Position numbers and translations under genes: made by a program. The notes under the pieces were generated by a model. It was not told where the DNA came from, searched no databases, and was given only the letters and a program-made list of their open reading frames with translations. From Maylandia zebra (lineage: Eukaryota; Chordata; Actinopteri; Cichliformes; Cichlidae): a stretch of DNA of 64,000 nucleotides. Of the stretch, positions 25,001 to 40,708 are shown in pieces. Every line of letters begins with the position of its first letter. Position 1 is the stretch's first letter. The DNA is taken from assembly GCF_041146795.1 (NCBI RefSeq), contig NC_135170.1:9461033-9525032 (forward strand). The letters are read 5' to 3'.

Positions 25001-26871
25001 TTTTAGTGCTCAGGCAGAGGAGAAAAGCACCACATAAGATTTAGAATCAGCTAACCAATAAAAGTTAGCTTAGTTTTAAAGGAAATGAGTTTAAACATTT
25101 TAGTGTGGGAGTGGCTTCCTGCAGAGGTGGAAATAGAAGAGGCACCACATCCAGCAATATTACATGTCACAGTTAAAAGATTCTGTCTCACAAAAAAGCA
25201 GTTGTGAAAGTCTGTTGTTGTTATTCTTCATAATATTAATAGTTTTTATAACTTTAATAATAGGAATATCATTTCAATTTTACAAATTGAATGTTTATCT
25301 GAATGATTTGGCAGTCAGTTTTGGTGTGTTGTGACACAATTCTTTTCTGGTAGTTTTCATCTTTGTTGCCATGATGCAGACACATAAATGTTTCTACACT
25401 GATATACAGCCTGTCGAGAGTGCTGGTGCATCACAGGGGTTCCTGCCCAGTGTCAGCTGAAACAGGAATCAGCCCCCTTCCCTACCCATTTTGATAAGTT
25501 TTAGCTGTTCTTTTTATTTTAGGTTTTTACTACCCAGTATCCAGTGTTTTGTTCTTGTGCTTTCCGCAGCCCTACCGCATCTTTAACACATGGATGGGTG
25601 ACCCGTCAAAGAACTTGTTCCTTTCTGAGGTTCTCAATGTGATTCGGAGAGAAAATCTTTTGGAGGAAGTGACCCGCTCTGGCAAAGCTTTGCTGAATGG
25701 CCTCTATGAGCTACAGGTACTGTTTTTTTTTTTTTGTTTTTTTTAATTAACTTGGTCCAAACTCGTGGCCGTTCATGTTTGAAAACCTGCCTTAACTAAA
25801 ACTGCCCGTGGAGCAGAAGTGAATCCACCTCACCTGCGCGGCATCGCAATCATACCTACAATCATACCTTGCTAGTTTCAAAATCTGTACCGGGTCCTGT
25901 ATTTGTGGTTCTTGTCGTTTGTGTGTGCCTGCGAGCTGCCAAGCTGCGGCCGATTGTGTACGGCAACCGGAGTAATAATAAAATGCTGAAAAACATGGAA
26001 ACGTGGTTGCGCTGTGCCTCTTATCTGCCACAAACTGTATTTTGTATTTACTCATGTTGTCTTTTTCTAATACAAAAATTTGTTTGATCTGAAACATGTA
26101 AGTGTGAGAGACAGAGAATGGAGGCAGTAGCATTTAAAAAAAATATTATTAGCTTTTAAGTTTCAAGTTAGTACATCACTTCAAAATTCTTTGGTTGTTA
26201 ATCATTGACCTGAATATTTTTGCTGGTTTTTAAGCTTACTAACTGAGCGTAATGCTGCATTTGAATGCTTTGAATGGTCGTGATCATAAATTACGTGGCT
26301 TTTTTCCGCAGGCTCAGTACCCCAGCATACTGAGTCGAGCCCGAGGACAGGGGACGTTCTGTGCCATTGATGCCTGTGATGATGCCACACGTGACAGGAT
26401 CATGCTCAAGGCCAGAGACAAAGGTATAAAGCATATCAATATATGGTGTTTTTCTTTTTTATGATGGCTCCTTTGGTTCAGTTTTGCACTCATGGAGATC
26501 ATGGAAGGCAAGTTTATGATATTTGCAAAACTAGACAATAATGAGGATAATCCTTTGGCTTAGCAAAGCCAAAGGAGTAAAGAAATTTACGATGTTGTCA
26601 TTTCTGTTAGCAGTAACCTTAACTTATCTTTAATATAGCTGAAACTAATCAGCGAAGTCATCAAAGGAATCATATTTGAAAGTGCTAGATATCTGTCTGA
26701 TATCTCTGTAAAAAACAATTATTGTTGTTCCATTTTGTTTCGTTGGCAGGCGTCCTCCTCGGGGGCTGTGGGGATCGCACAATCAGATTCCGCCCAGCTC
26801 TGGTTTTCAAGGAGTATCATGTGAACCTCTTCCTCAATATTTTTAATGATGTGTTGGCGCAGCACAAATAG
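8323..26871 (+). CDS. abat: 4-aminobutyrate aminotransferase, mitochondrial (GABA transaminase)
   Basis: PLP enzyme of the mitochondrial matrix that transfers the amino group of GABA to 2-oxoglutarate, giving succinate semialdehyde and glutamate. Coding exons: 8323-8392, 9811-9908, 10000-10029, 15204-15321, 17067-17116, 17934-18014, 18302-18394, 19336-19398, 19526-19589, 21440-21588, 23263-23400, 24530-24697, 25570-25716, 26312-26423, 26750-26871. All junctions are GT/AG; phases close to 501 codons including TAG, i.e. 500 aa, equal to the mammalian enzyme. The N-terminus is a basic, hydroxylated mitochondrial presequence. Cys163 and Cys166 ([11 protein letters not shown]) match the iron-sulphur cysteines of the mammalian dimer, DEVQTGG carries the PLP-ring Asp326, and SFSKK holds Lys357, the Schiff-base lysine; GDRTIRFRP follows near the C-terminus. 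Residue 334 is Gly where I recall Cys in mammals. The donor after 19398 (GTCTCA) is weak. Introns are loaded with transposons, but no exon is damaged. Confidence 0.97.
10524..12131 (-). mobile_element. Tc1-type DNA transposon, structurally intact, in abat intron 3
   Basis: The element starts CAGTGGGGCAAAAAAG and ends CTTTTTTGCCCCACTG, with TA dinucleotides on both sides (10522-10523 and 12132-12133), the target duplication of the Tc1/mariner superfamily. The inverted repeats are long, about 200 bp (10524-10723 and about 11928-12131), differing at a few positions. Between them lies one uninterrupted transposase frame on the minus strand. Total length is 1608 bp. It lies within abat intron 3, antisense to the host gene. 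Confidence 0.95.
10740..11762 (-). CDS. Tc1 transposase (DD34E), full-length open frame
   Basis: A 340-aa cut-and-paste transposase with no frameshift or stop. Residues about 1-110 form the paired-type bipartite helix-turn-helix DNA-binding region ([15 protein letters not shown], then a GRPR-like hinge SGAPRK). The catalytic triad is visible as Asp153 in WSDET, Asp244 in [10 protein letters not shown] and Glu279 in [11 protein letters not shown]. There are 34 residues between the last two, giving the DD34E signature of Tc1. The start is the first ATG of the frame, MAKTKELS, the usual N-terminus of this group. Length and motif completeness suggest recent insertion; activity cannot be judged from sequence alone. 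Confidence 0.95.
   Translation of the reverse strand: MAKTKELSKDTRKSIVDLHQTGKSESTIGKQLGVKKSTVGAIIRKWKTYKTTDNLPRSGAPRKISSRGVKMIMRTVSKDPRTTRGDLVNDLQRAGTKVTKVTISNTLQRQGIKSRSARRVPLLKPVHVQARLKFAREHMDDTAEDWENVMWSDETKVELFGINSTRRVWRKKNTELHPKNTIPTVKHGGGNIMLWGCFSAKGTGRLIRVKDRMNGAMYREILSQNLLPSVRTLKMKRGWVFQHDNDPKHTARATKEWLRKKHLKALEWPSQSPDLNPIENLWRELKVRVARRQPQNITALEKICMEEWAKIPATVCANLVKTYSKRLTSVIANKGYVTKY
13016..15126 (-). mobile_element. 5'-truncated non-LTR retrotransposon (CR1/L2/Rex1-like) in abat intron 3
   Basis: A minus-strand LINE copy. Its 3' end is marked by a TTTA/TATTTA repeat near 13016-13042 and its 5' side stops abruptly at about 15126, just before abat exon 4, as expected of 5' truncation. 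The reverse transcriptase frame stays open for most of the copy. A G homopolymer interrupts the 3' untranslated part near 13314-13332. Confidence 0.85.
13407..14783 (-). CDS. LINE reverse transcriptase, partial ORF2
   Basis: This 458-aa frame covers the reverse transcriptase domain and C-terminal region of a non-LTR element: [53 protein letters not shown], the catalytic box VKFADDTTV, and FKFLGVTV. The reading frame continues 5' of the first ATG at 14783 to about 15120 (a [13 protein letters not shown] segment), so that ATG is internal rather than the real start. The endonuclease domain is absent. It is most like the CR1/L2/Rex1 group; I cannot separate these clades by eye. The copy is incomplete and probably inactive. 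Confidence 0.88.
   Translation of the reverse strand: MFRSINTRKAAGPDGVLGRVLKDCAADLADVFTSIYNTSLSCSLVPSCFKAATIVPIPKQSNVTCLNDFRPVALTPIPAKCLERLVIKHIRAAFPPSLDSHQFAYRENRSTEDAIATVLHTLLKHLEHRNTYARLLFVDYSSAFNTIRPYKLRPKLHQLGLNSSLCNWIVDFLTNRRQSVRVGKNTSSTLVVNTGAPQGCVLSPLLYTLFTHDCISSCASNLIVKFADDTTVLGLISNNDETNYRTEVQQLESWCHDNNLVLNTKKTKEIIVDFRKRGHNNHLPLFIGSEAVERVSSFKFLGVTVTEDLSWGNHITSVVRKAQQRLYYLRRLRSAHIPRSLMLNFYNCAISSVLTYGFLVWFPSCTKADQQALQRVVKEGGRIIGTSLPEISNIFPTRCLRRVHSILRDQHHPARHLFHLLPSGRRYRSIQARTSRLANSLYPQAVRLLNSLPPSHGQ
15637..16042 (+). mobile_element. tRNA-derived SINE with LINE-like tail
   Basis: The head GGCAGCACGGTGGCACGGTGG holds a Pol III A-box-like motif and GAGTTCAATTCCAAC a B-box-like motif. 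The body (TTTGCATGTTCTCCCCGTG, CTGGCGACCTGTCCAGGGTG) is a widespread teleost repeat, and the copy ends in ATGG units. A fragment of the same body is at about 58275-58370. It lies in abat intron 4. Confidence 0.82.
16051..16093. repeat. (TG)n microsatellite
   Basis: A short TG dinucleotide array just 3' of the SINE tail. Confidence 0.85.
16149..16463. mobile_element. hAT-type MITE with exact 8-bp target duplication
   Basis: The 315-bp element begins CAGCGGCCCCCAACC and ends GGTTGGGGACCGCTG, an inverted pair, and is bounded on both sides by GTGTAGAT (16141-16148 and 16464-16471). Eight-base duplications are diagnostic of hAT transposition. It contains no coding frame, so it was mobilised in trans. 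It lies in abat intron 4. Confidence 0.93.
18520..19093 (+). mobile_element. Tc1/mariner-type transposon fragment
   Basis: Decayed frames recall the C-terminal end of a DDE transposase: [10 protein letters not shown], an interrupted SPIEHVW-like segment near 18676, VEQLKLY near 18740 and [11 protein letters not shown] near 18850. The copy ends in CCCAACTTCATTGGAATTGGG near 19090, the terminal repeat of this family. The 5' end is missing and stops interrupt the frame. It lies in abat intron 7. Confidence 0.7.
20035..21350 (-). mobile_element. decayed Tc1-like transposon in abat intron 9
   Basis: Both ends carry related inverted sequence: AAGTTTGCTCATTTAAAAAG near 20082 on the plus strand, and its partner CATAAGTGAGCAAACTTGC near 21311. 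In between, minus-strand sequence resembles a Tc1 transposase, with a CAGAGATTTTCTACTGAGG block near 20395 and a TCGTCTGACAAAAGC block near 20721, corresponding to the same positions as in the intact element at 10524. Several frameshifts and stops make it dead. Exact ends are approximate. Confidence 0.75.
21774..22080 (+). repeat. interspersed repeat with TTTATATAGCGCTTT core
   Basis: Sequence beginning near AAATGGCCTGTATTTATATAG, then CCCCAAAGCGCTTTACAC, CATTCACACACTGGTG and CACCAGTAGGCAATGGG. The same order of blocks occurs at 52030-52225 in a different element, so this is a dispersed family, probably a SINE or LINE-derived tail. It lies in abat intron 10. Confidence 0.75.
22082..22345 (+). 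mobile_element. Tc1-like transposase relic
   Basis: A short plus-strand segment reads [20 protein letters not shown], which resembles the second catalytic Asp region of Tc1-like transposases, followed by a region corresponding to the SPDLNPIEH motif in a shifted frame. No terminal repeats are visible. It abuts the dispersed repeat just upstream. Confidence 0.7.
22920..23160 (+). repeat. probable LINE 3' tail fragment
   Basis: The segment ends GAATAAAATTTGAACTTGAAC, a simple-repeat tail typical of fish non-LTR elements. No coding sequence can be recognised, and the upstream boundary is a guess. Confidence 0.35.
24793..24925 (+). mobile_element. tRNA-derived SINE fragment
   Basis: A tRNA-like head with GGCTCAGGAGGAATAGCAGG (A-box region) and GGTTGGTGGTTCAATCCCC (B-box region), followed by CTGTCTGCATGCCAAATACC. 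A related fuller copy is at 49690-49915. It lies in abat intron 12. Confidence 0.75.
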
Positions 26872-27604
26872 ATCCTTTCCAAAATCCTTCTAAAAATATA
26901 CAATCCTGAGTTAAATCAGAATGGGGGAAAACGTAACTCTGGACAGTTTAAGAAAAGAGAAGCACAATCTAAACAAAATAAAATTCAACTAGCCCTGAGC
27001 TACAGCTAAAAGAAGGCTAGTTGTAGTAAATGCAAATTTTGTAGAATGTTCATGTTTCTGAAAATTAAATCTGTTAAAATAAGCCTAGAATCTTTTTAAA
27101 TAAAGATTCATTTCTGTTCATGTACATGTATTCAAGTCTGGTTGAAGTTACTTTTTCCTGGAAAACAACTACTTAAAGAAAACAGTTAAACAATTTGTCT
27201 TTGTACAGAAATGTTGGCCAGTCTGCTCTGGAGATGATGAGACATCACACAGCTGTATTTTCCAAAATCTCGCCATTATAACTTATACTGAAGTATTTCA
27301 TTTCACATTCACATAAAAAAGTGTTGGTTTTTACGTCAAATTAAAGTGCTCTCTAAAGCTAACGTTAGTTGTTTTTTGTGGCACTGTTCTGCTTAATTTC
27401 TGGAATCGGGAAACATAAAGTTTGCTTTATTCTTAATCTGGCCTAAAAACACTCTTGTTTTGAATATTACCAGGGAAAATATCCCTAATATGTAAAACAT
27501 TAAACCTTTTTACATTTATGAATTGAGATATATGAGATTCATAAGTACGACTGCACATGTGGTTGTAATTCTGTAACAATTACTATAGCAATAAACACAA
27601 TAAA
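26872..27604 (+). promoter_or_regulatory. abat: abat 3' untranslated region and poly-A signals
   Basis: Candidate poly-A signals AATAAA lie at 26977-26982, 27099-27104, 27590-27595 and 27599-27604 downstream of the TAG stop, so alternative 3' ends are possible. Another AATAAA at 29003-29008 could serve a longer form or be unrelated. Confidence 0.6.
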
Positions 27605-29395
27605 TGTCTTAACTCCTAATGAACTTTAGTTGTTGACTCATAGTGTTGCATAAAGCTGCTTTTAGTGCTCAAATGCAAGAGTCGCCTCACTGCATACATT
27701 CATCCTGCCACGCACCTATCCTGGATACAGAGTACAGTGTCAGTGCTGACTCTCTGTATGAACACAATCAATCTAAACTGTCCGTTAAAACTGTCCATAA
27801 TGTTATGACTATTGTGTTGCTCTTAATAGTAATAAACTTGAAATGATGTAGCCAAGAAAATGTGACTCTTAAATAGACCATGAAAATGTCATAGATAATT
27901 TAGTGCCTGCATGTTATTTCAGTGTAACATTTTTTATGCCCTCTGCTCAAATGAGAGCCTTGGTAACACCATTTACTTTACTCTTAAAGAAAAAGAGCTT
28001 CATTGTTGCTGCTTGACATTTTATGGAAATATGGTTACATTTTGTTTTCAAGACTCTTGTTTTTGATTTCATTTAATACTTTTTATTTGTGACATTAGGG
28101 TGTACTTTGCTTTACTCTGTGTCACCTGGGATAGGCTCGAGACCGATGTCATCCTATTTGGGTTTTAAGTACATTACACTTTGCATAAAACCATTTCTGA
28201 GTCTGACACATGACAAACAAGGTAATGTGCTCACAGTCATTGATTCAAAATAACATATTAAAAAGTTAAAGCATAAACACTTTAGCAAATACTAAACCCG
28301 TACAATCATTATGCTACTATCTACACTGTTTACACATAGAACGAAACAGACCCAAGTAAAAGTTTACTGTAGCTAGATAAGCTATTTTGTTAAGGGGGAG
28401 TTGAACTTAACGCACAGGTCTATTGCAGAGGGTGGTCAAAAGCACACATTAGTTTCAATGTGAAGCTGAAATAAATTACCAAATAACTTTAAAGCTGAAA
28501 TTCTTTTGACATATTTGGCATTTTAATTTTTTAAAGTCTGCTTCTGTAGAACGTCCTCAGTAGTAGCAAATGTTCCATGCAGTTTTTAGGCAAGTGTTAG
28601 GAATGTGATTCATGTCTTTTCTAATTATGTCTTTATTGTTTACCTATTAGAACGAAATACAAATAAACAATATTTCTTCTCCTTTTTTACATTTACGTTG
28701 CATAAATTTTACCCCTCTTAATGTAGTGAATTAAAAAACAGTTCACAGGGTCAGATCATCATCCTACACTTAATACTGAACATACATGAAGGTTGGGTTG
28801 TAGGGTGTCTCCTAATATGATGGTGATTTAGACAATGGTGCCTGTCTTCTTGTTGTCAGGCATTATATGGAGGATCTGTGATCATCTTAAAAAAAAAACC
28901 CATTTACACTAAATACTTGCACTTGTGATTTAATATTGATGGTCATTGATGTAATTATTATAGATTGTTGTCTATAAAATATTCTGTCCATGTACTGTGA
29001 TTAATAAAGTTTTGAGAAACTTGAGTTTTTGTTTCTGTTGAAAGGTTTTTGACCTAATAAAAATCATAGAACTGTAAATGGACTGATAGGTTATGGTATT
29101 CAGCTAGGTGTCATTCAAATCTGAAAAAACAAAGAAAGAAAAAAAAAAAAACGTGCCCCTCAGAATTATTTTTCATTTTAAATGTGCAAAAACTTTTAAA
29201 AGGGAACTCACAGCTTAAAATATGCCACCAGCTCCAAAAATAATAATCATTTAAGGTTGAATTATACTAAATACTTAAAGTTTTATTTAACTGTGTTATA
29301 TACGCTATGACACTAATCCTATATTACACTGAATTTCTGTACTCAATATATACTAACAAAGTGCTATCATTTAAAGTGTCATATTTTATTTTCTA
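27605..29395. other. intergenic stretch between abat and rcn3
   Basis: AT-rich sequence with no recognisable protein frame or splice-site pairs. I see no RNA gene. Some of it may still be long abat 3' UTR. Confidence 0.5.
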
Positions 29396-31009
29396 CAGGT
29401 GAAACTCGAAAAAATTACAATATCATGCAAACGTTCATTTATTTCAGTAATTCGACTTAAAAGGTGAAAGTATTATAATTGTTATAGTCTTGATGGTTAT
29501 GGCTTACAGCTTATGAAATCCCCAAATTCAAAAGCTCAGAAAATTACATGAAATCAATAAAACAAGAATTTTAAATACAGAAATGTCGGACCTCTGAAAA
29601 GTATAATCATGCATATGTTTGGGTCCCTTTTGCATGAATTACTGCCTCAGTGCGGCGTGGCGTGGACACTCTCAGCCCGTGGCACTGCTGACGTGTTATG
29701 TGAGCAGCCTTCAGCTCTTCTGCATTGTTCGGTCTCATGTCTCTCATCGTTCTCTTGGCAATGCGCCATAAATTCTCTGTGGGGTTCAGATTAGACGAGT
29801 TTGCTGGCCAATAAGCATCGTAATCCCATGGTCATTGAACCAGGTTTTGGTACTTCTGGTAGTGTGGGCAGGTGCCAAGTCTTGCTGGGAAATGAAGTCA
29901 GCATCTCCATAAAGCTCGTCTGCAGAAGGAAGCATGAAGTGCTCCAAAATGTCCGGGTAGATGGCTGCGTTTACTCTGGACTTAAAAGCACACTATCACT
30001 CACTATGTGTTAATAGACCTCTCTGCATTGAATCATACTTGTTATTAATTTCTGGCTCTCTTCCGTAGCATGTCTTCTATCCTGTCACCCCAACCGGTCG
30101 CAGCAGATGGAGTTTTTCCTTCCCACTGTCCACAAAGTGCTTGCTCATAGAGGGTCATATGATTGTTGGGTTTTTCTCTGTATGTATTATTGTAGGGTCT
30201 TTCTTACAATATAAAGCGCCTTGAGGCGACTGTTGTGATTTGGCGCTATATAAATAAAACTCAATTGAATTGAATTGGATCAGCACCAGCAGATGACATG
30301 ACTTCCCAAATCAGCACAGACTGTGGAAACTTCACGCTGGACTTCAAGCATCTTGGACCTTTCCATTCTTTCTCCAGACTCTGGAATCTTGGTTTCCAAA
30401 TCAGGTGCAAAATTTGCTCTCATCAGAAAAGAGGACTGAGCAACAGATCAGTTCTTTTTTCTTTAAGACGTTTCTGACATTGTTTGCTGTTCAGGAGTTG
30501 CTTGACAAGAGGAATATGACATTTGAAGCCCATGTCCAGGATCTGTCTGTGTGTGGCTGCTCTTGATGCACTGATGTCCAACTTCTTTTGCAATTACCGT
30601 TTGAGGTTTCCTCCTTATGGAGGCTGTCAGTGATGGTTTTCTGGTACAACTGTCATGTCAGCAGCCTTCCCCATGATTGTGACTCCTACTGGACCAGACT
30701 GAGAGACCATTTAAAGGCTCGTGAATCATTTGCACCATTTGCAGGTTATTAGATTAATTAGCTGATTAGAGAGTGACACTTTGAGCCTAAAATATTGAAC
30801 CTTTACACAATATTCACATTTTCTGACCTTTTGAATTTGGGGTTTTCATAAGCTGTAAATCATAACCCTCAAAATTATAACAAATAAAGGCTTGAAATAT
30901 CTCGCTATGCATGTAATGCATCTATATGATATATTAGTTTCACCTCTTAAGTTGAATTACTGAAATCAATGATTTTTGCATGGTATTGTAATTTTTCGAG
31001 TTTCACCTG
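29396..31009 (-). mobile_element. decayed Tc1/mariner transposon with nested LINE tail
   Basis: The ends CAGGTGAAACTCGAAAAA and TTTTTCGAGTTTCACCTG are inverted copies, each flanked by TA (29394-29395 and 31010-31011). Minus-strand transposase remnants are visible near 29620-29830 and 30300-30690, with many stops. Between about 29995 and 30277 a plus-strand segment ends CGCCTTGAGGCGACTGTTG and CAATTGAATTGAATTG, the LINE tail also seen near 4990, so a retroposon inserted into this copy. Length including the insertion is 1614 bp. Confidence 0.88.
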
Positions 31010-31059
31010 TAGCAGCCTAAGTTTGTCTAACATGATCGTTTTCTTTTTTGTTTGTTTGT

Positions 31060-31443
31060 TTTTGTTTTTTTCGTGCACGCGCGCACTACGCGTACTGTCA
31101 TATGTCTCCCTAACCACTTCCGGGAAATAGGGCGTATGTGAACCACATGACGATCCCTCGCCTCGATTCCTCGACGGGAGCGAATGATGGTTATTACGTG
31201 GACCGTTTGCATGACAACGTGGCGGTAAGAAGCCAATAAGAACTTGCCTTGAAACGTTTCCCTCCCGCCCCGCCTCCATACTTATTATTGGTTAGAGTTT
31301 TCTTTAAGGCACTGATGATTGGATAGCTGTGTATCTAAACCCGCCCAATTGCCATTGTTATTTAAAGTTAGCGTTTGCCAACGCGGACTGTTTCTGGAGC
31401 GACCCTCTACCTGTATATTGTAAAAAGTGGCGCAACAAAGCTG
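31060..31443 (+). promoter_or_regulatory. rcn3: rcn3 promoter region and first noncoding exon
   Basis: A GC-richer, CpG-containing island in AT-rich surroundings. It has a forward CCAAT at 31233-31237, inverted CCAAT boxes at 31287-31291 and 31318-31322, and a GC box in CCCGCCCCGCC near 31264. Two ACGTG(G) cores (31196-31201, 31217-31222) resemble part of unfolded-protein-response elements. A good donor, AAAGCTG/GTGAGT, at 31443/31444 suggests a 5' UTR exon ending there and splicing to about 32110. The start site is inferred at about 31380. Confidence 0.6.
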
Positions 31444-31876
31444 GTGAGTTCATCTTTTTCTTGCATGTAAAAAGTGATGTGTGGTGTATGACAGAGCTTT
31501 TGTGTATTTATTCTATCAGAACTTTAAAAATGAATTTCAATGTTAAGAGAGCGAGAAAGTGATTATGGATGCTTTTACCTCATGATGACATGAATCGTTT
31601 ACTGTGATTTGACGCTGCGGATACCAGATTTTTCTTTTTTCATCAGTGTCAATAATGCATTGTTGCTCCTGAACTATTGAGCTTGCAGACGACTTTTAAA
31701 GCAAAGAAATAAACAAGAATGACCAGCTCAGAAAAAATGCTGGGAAAAGACTGAAGAACTCAAATTGTATGTCAGTAAAATGAGTTGTACTTATTTTGTT
31801 GAATGAAGTACAGTCTTCAAATGTTGTTGGTTCTTCGTTGTCTCCTATTCATTTATATCCCTGTGCATTTATAAAT

Positions 31877-31978
<102 letters not shown>

Positions 31979-32111
31979 ATTCCTTGAGTAGTGTACGTGT
32001 GTTTTGTAATAGTGTATTGTGTGTTATACTTTGTGCTGTGTTCTCTCATATGGTCTGTGCTCTCCATGTGAATTTGACTTTTTGTCTTCTCTTCACCCCC
32101 TGAAGTCAGTT

Positions 32112-37414
<5,303 letters not shown>

Positions 37415-37572
37415 TGAAAATGTAGCTATGGGGATATCAGAGTAGGTGTGGGACTTGGGTCTGGATTATGCTGTTTTAGTTGTGTAATCAATAATGTTCT
37501 TATAACAAGCAGCATGTCAAAATTTGCTATCAAATGTTTGTCTGAGTGTGTGGATGGGAGGGTGTGGGAGAG

Positions 37573-37578
37573 ATTAAA
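37573..37578 (+). promoter_or_regulatory. rcn3: candidate poly-A signal of rcn3 HDEL transcript
   Basis: ATTAAA lies 159 bases past the HDEL stop codon and is followed by T-rich sequence. It would let the HDEL form terminate before the downstream RDEL exon. Confidence 0.5.
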
Positions 37579-37704
37579 GTCTTCTTTTTCTACAATTGTA
37601 CTTATTATTCTTTAGTCACATTATGATTTAAATTATTACAAATATAATTGTCAGAGTTGTTCTCGAATTGTGTAAGATATGTTGCTGGTTTCTGCCTTTT
37701 TCAT

Positions 37705-37925
37705 GATTAAGTTTAGAGTTGCAGTGTGTAAAGGTAGAGTGTTCGCCCCATGTTTGGGGGTTGGGGGTTCAAATCCACCGAATGGCTACCCTGAAGTACC
37801 CCTGAGCAAGGTACCGTCCCTACACACTGCTCCCCGGGGGCTGGATTGGTGGCTGCCTACTGCTTCACTGAGTGAATGGGTTAAATGCAGAGAGTAATTT
37901 CCCTACAGGGGATTTATAAAGTATA
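37705..37925 (+). mobile_element. tRNA-derived SINE
   Basis: A tRNA-like head (GTGTAAAGGTAGAGTGTTCG, then GGGGGTTCAAATCCACC as B-box region) followed by TGAAGTACCCCTGAGCAAGG and CTGCTCCCCGGGGGCTGG. It lies between the two candidate last exons of rcn3. Confidence 0.75.
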
Positions 37926-40708
37926 CAAAAAACATATTACTGCTAGATGACAGTAAGTTGCAGATTGTAGTCAACTGAATTATTTGTGTATAATCCTAGC
38001 TACGGTGGCTGCTGCAGGACAAATATGTTTTAGCCAATTAGCCAAAAATAACATTTAGACTGTACACCATAATGGCTGTGGCCGGCCACTTTCCTTTTTC
38101 TCAATCGCAGCCAGTCAGCACGTTTGTACACACTACAAGGTCAAAACTTAGGAATGGATGAGAACTAAAACATGGTGGCTTCCACAAATCGCTCTAATTT
38201 ATTTTTAATGGATTAATTATGAATTTCTAGGAAAGCATCAGTTTGCTGGAAGACATAATTACACAATAATCAATGTACATTTGAGTACAACATTCTTTTT
38301 CTCTTACAGTTCTCAATCGCTCTGGTGCAATGTTAATTTCATTGGGCATTTTATCATGGACCTTCGAAGACCTTTTTTTCCTGATGAAACAAGACGATAA
38401 CTAAATAAAAACAAATGCACATGAATAAATAAAATATTAGCGGCTTTTGGCAGATATATGACATCAATTTCGAAATAATACAGCAGCTTGTTCTTGAGTT
38501 ATTGCATTCAGAAGATACTTTGAGATCAAGATCACTGGGATTCAACCCGTCCAGTGTTTGTATTAGATGCACCTCTGGTATCAATTTGAAACGCTTGTGT
38601 TTCCTTGTTCTTGAGTTATCGCATTCACAAGCTTGGGTGTCCATGTCGCCTGCCCAACAGGATGACTACTCAGACTACTTAGCTTAAACCTTGGGGAGGG
38701 GACATGCATTTAGGCAGACTGATGATCAAATACGTATCCTCTCCAAAGTCACTGCGGGGAAAAAAAAAAGGTAATTTATAGAGGACAGACAGTGTGCATT
38801 AAGTGTAGGGGACAAACCAGTAACAAAATGTGTGTTTATCATTAGTGTTATCATTTTTGTCTATCACCCACCATTTCAGACAGAGATTCAGTTCAATCTT
38901 ATTTACAGCAAAAGTCGCCTCAAGGTGCTTTATATTGTAAGGTAGAGCCTACAATAATCAGAATGAGAAGATCTGAATTATCTGGGTAGCAGACCATCAT
39001 TTGCATTAGTAAATTTTAATAAAAGATTATTTCCATCGTTCACATCCATTACAAACAGATGCATTCCTCTGGAGAGGGACATGCTGAAATTATGACTTAT
39101 AATTTTACAGTATTATGGTATCAAACTGTTTTCTGTAGTGTACAGTTTAAGCTAAGTAGTCTTCAACACGGCAGATGACTATGTCATGAACATTAAAGTG
39201 CACTGGCTTATTTCAATAAATGCCATTCAGTAATAAGCAGCTTAGAAAAAAGTGTCAAAGTGTTTAATGTATTTCTTTGCAAAAGACAATACAGTGAAGT
39301 GAGGAAGCATGGCAACTAGCTCCACCAAGGGTTAAATACTTTGGCACAAAAACCAGTATTGCTCTTTCTTATTGTTTCTACACATACTTCCCTACTAAAG
39401 ACTATTTGCTACTGTATTGATGTACAGTAATAACCCCCCCCACCCCCAACTATCTATGAAAGAGCAAGACCGATTCACTGTCAGTAGTAACAGTGAAATT
39501 GCCTGTCAGTTAAAAGCAAATATAAACATGTTCTCAAAAGAGATTTAGTTGAAAGAAATAGAATGCATACATACTCTAAATCTTGTGTCATATTTGCACG
39601 TCATGAAGATTGAGATTTTGCTCCAGATCGACTTCACAGCATCACACAGCTGGCGCAGATTTGTCAGCTGTACATCCAAATTTCCCCTTCTACCAAATAC
39701 CAAAGGTGTTCTGCTCTAAGTGAGATCTGAGGACTGGAGTATACTGGAGTATATTGGAGTACAGCATTTATCCAGGTCCATTTGTAGCCTCAGTTTCCTG
39801 TTCTTAGCTGGTTGATCTGCTTTAAGGTGCAGTTGAGTGAGCGGTGAGAACTGACGTTCGCTGGATATTTCCTCTTTTTTAGACCATTCTTCATAAACCT
39901 GAGAGTTGGGAGAGCACCCTGTCTGGCATCAACAATCGCCACATTCAAAATCACATAAATCATATTCTACCCCATTGTGATTCTTAGGCTGACTTGGCCA
40001 TGTCCACCTGCCTAAATGCTTTGTGTTGCTGACATGAGATTGGCCAACTGGTTATTTGCTTTAACAAACAGTTGAACAGGCATTACCAAATAAAGTGGCT
40101 GTTGAATGTATGTCATGTGACAGCAATATACATGCATATAGTTTCAAACGTATCATTTTGCTTTTCTCAATTTCAGCAATTTTGTGAATTTTAAATAGAT
40201 CTTTGAGATTTCATAATGTCCCGACCAATTCTACACAGCAGTGAAAAGAAAAATCAAGTCCAAACAAAAACACTGAAAGGAAGCCTTTTGGAATAACGTG
40301 CAGGATATGCTTTGCTAAAACTAAAATGTATTATTTGGGAACAGATGAGGTGATGCTTGTTTTGCATTAGTTTTTAATGTGTGTTGATTTGCAACATGAA
40401 TTCGCATCCTTTGCCTTAATACTGAAAAAAACAAAACACAGGAACAGAGTGCTGCACAGTGAAGTTTCAAACTGAGCCTCCGCGGATATCTGGAAATGCT
40501 AATGTATCTCTCTGTACTGTAACATAATTATAACAATGTTCAAACAATCATATCTAATGAAGCGCTTGGTCAGTACACATTGTAAAAATGATTAGCCTAC
40601 AAACATAATTTGTTCTAAAGTAAAGATTTTACTGTTAGACTCCATAAGAATATAAAGTATTCAGTTCAATTCAAATTGCGTCAAGCATCCCTCTACTTTG
40701 CTCATCAG
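37926..40708. other. rcn3 sequence between the two terminal exons
   Basis: No further rcn3-like exon is visible. A LINE-tail fragment in inverted orientation (CAAAAGTCGCCTCAAGGTGC) is near 38905-38960. A segment at about 38455-38690 contains the phrase TTCTTGAGTTAT twice (near 38491 and 38609), probably a dispersed repeat I cannot name. The rest is AT-rich and unremarkable. Confidence 0.5.

Noticed and set aside
31060..31330. Classical ERSE in the rcn3 promoter
   Set aside because: CCAAT and CGTGG occur, but not in the required orientation and spacing.
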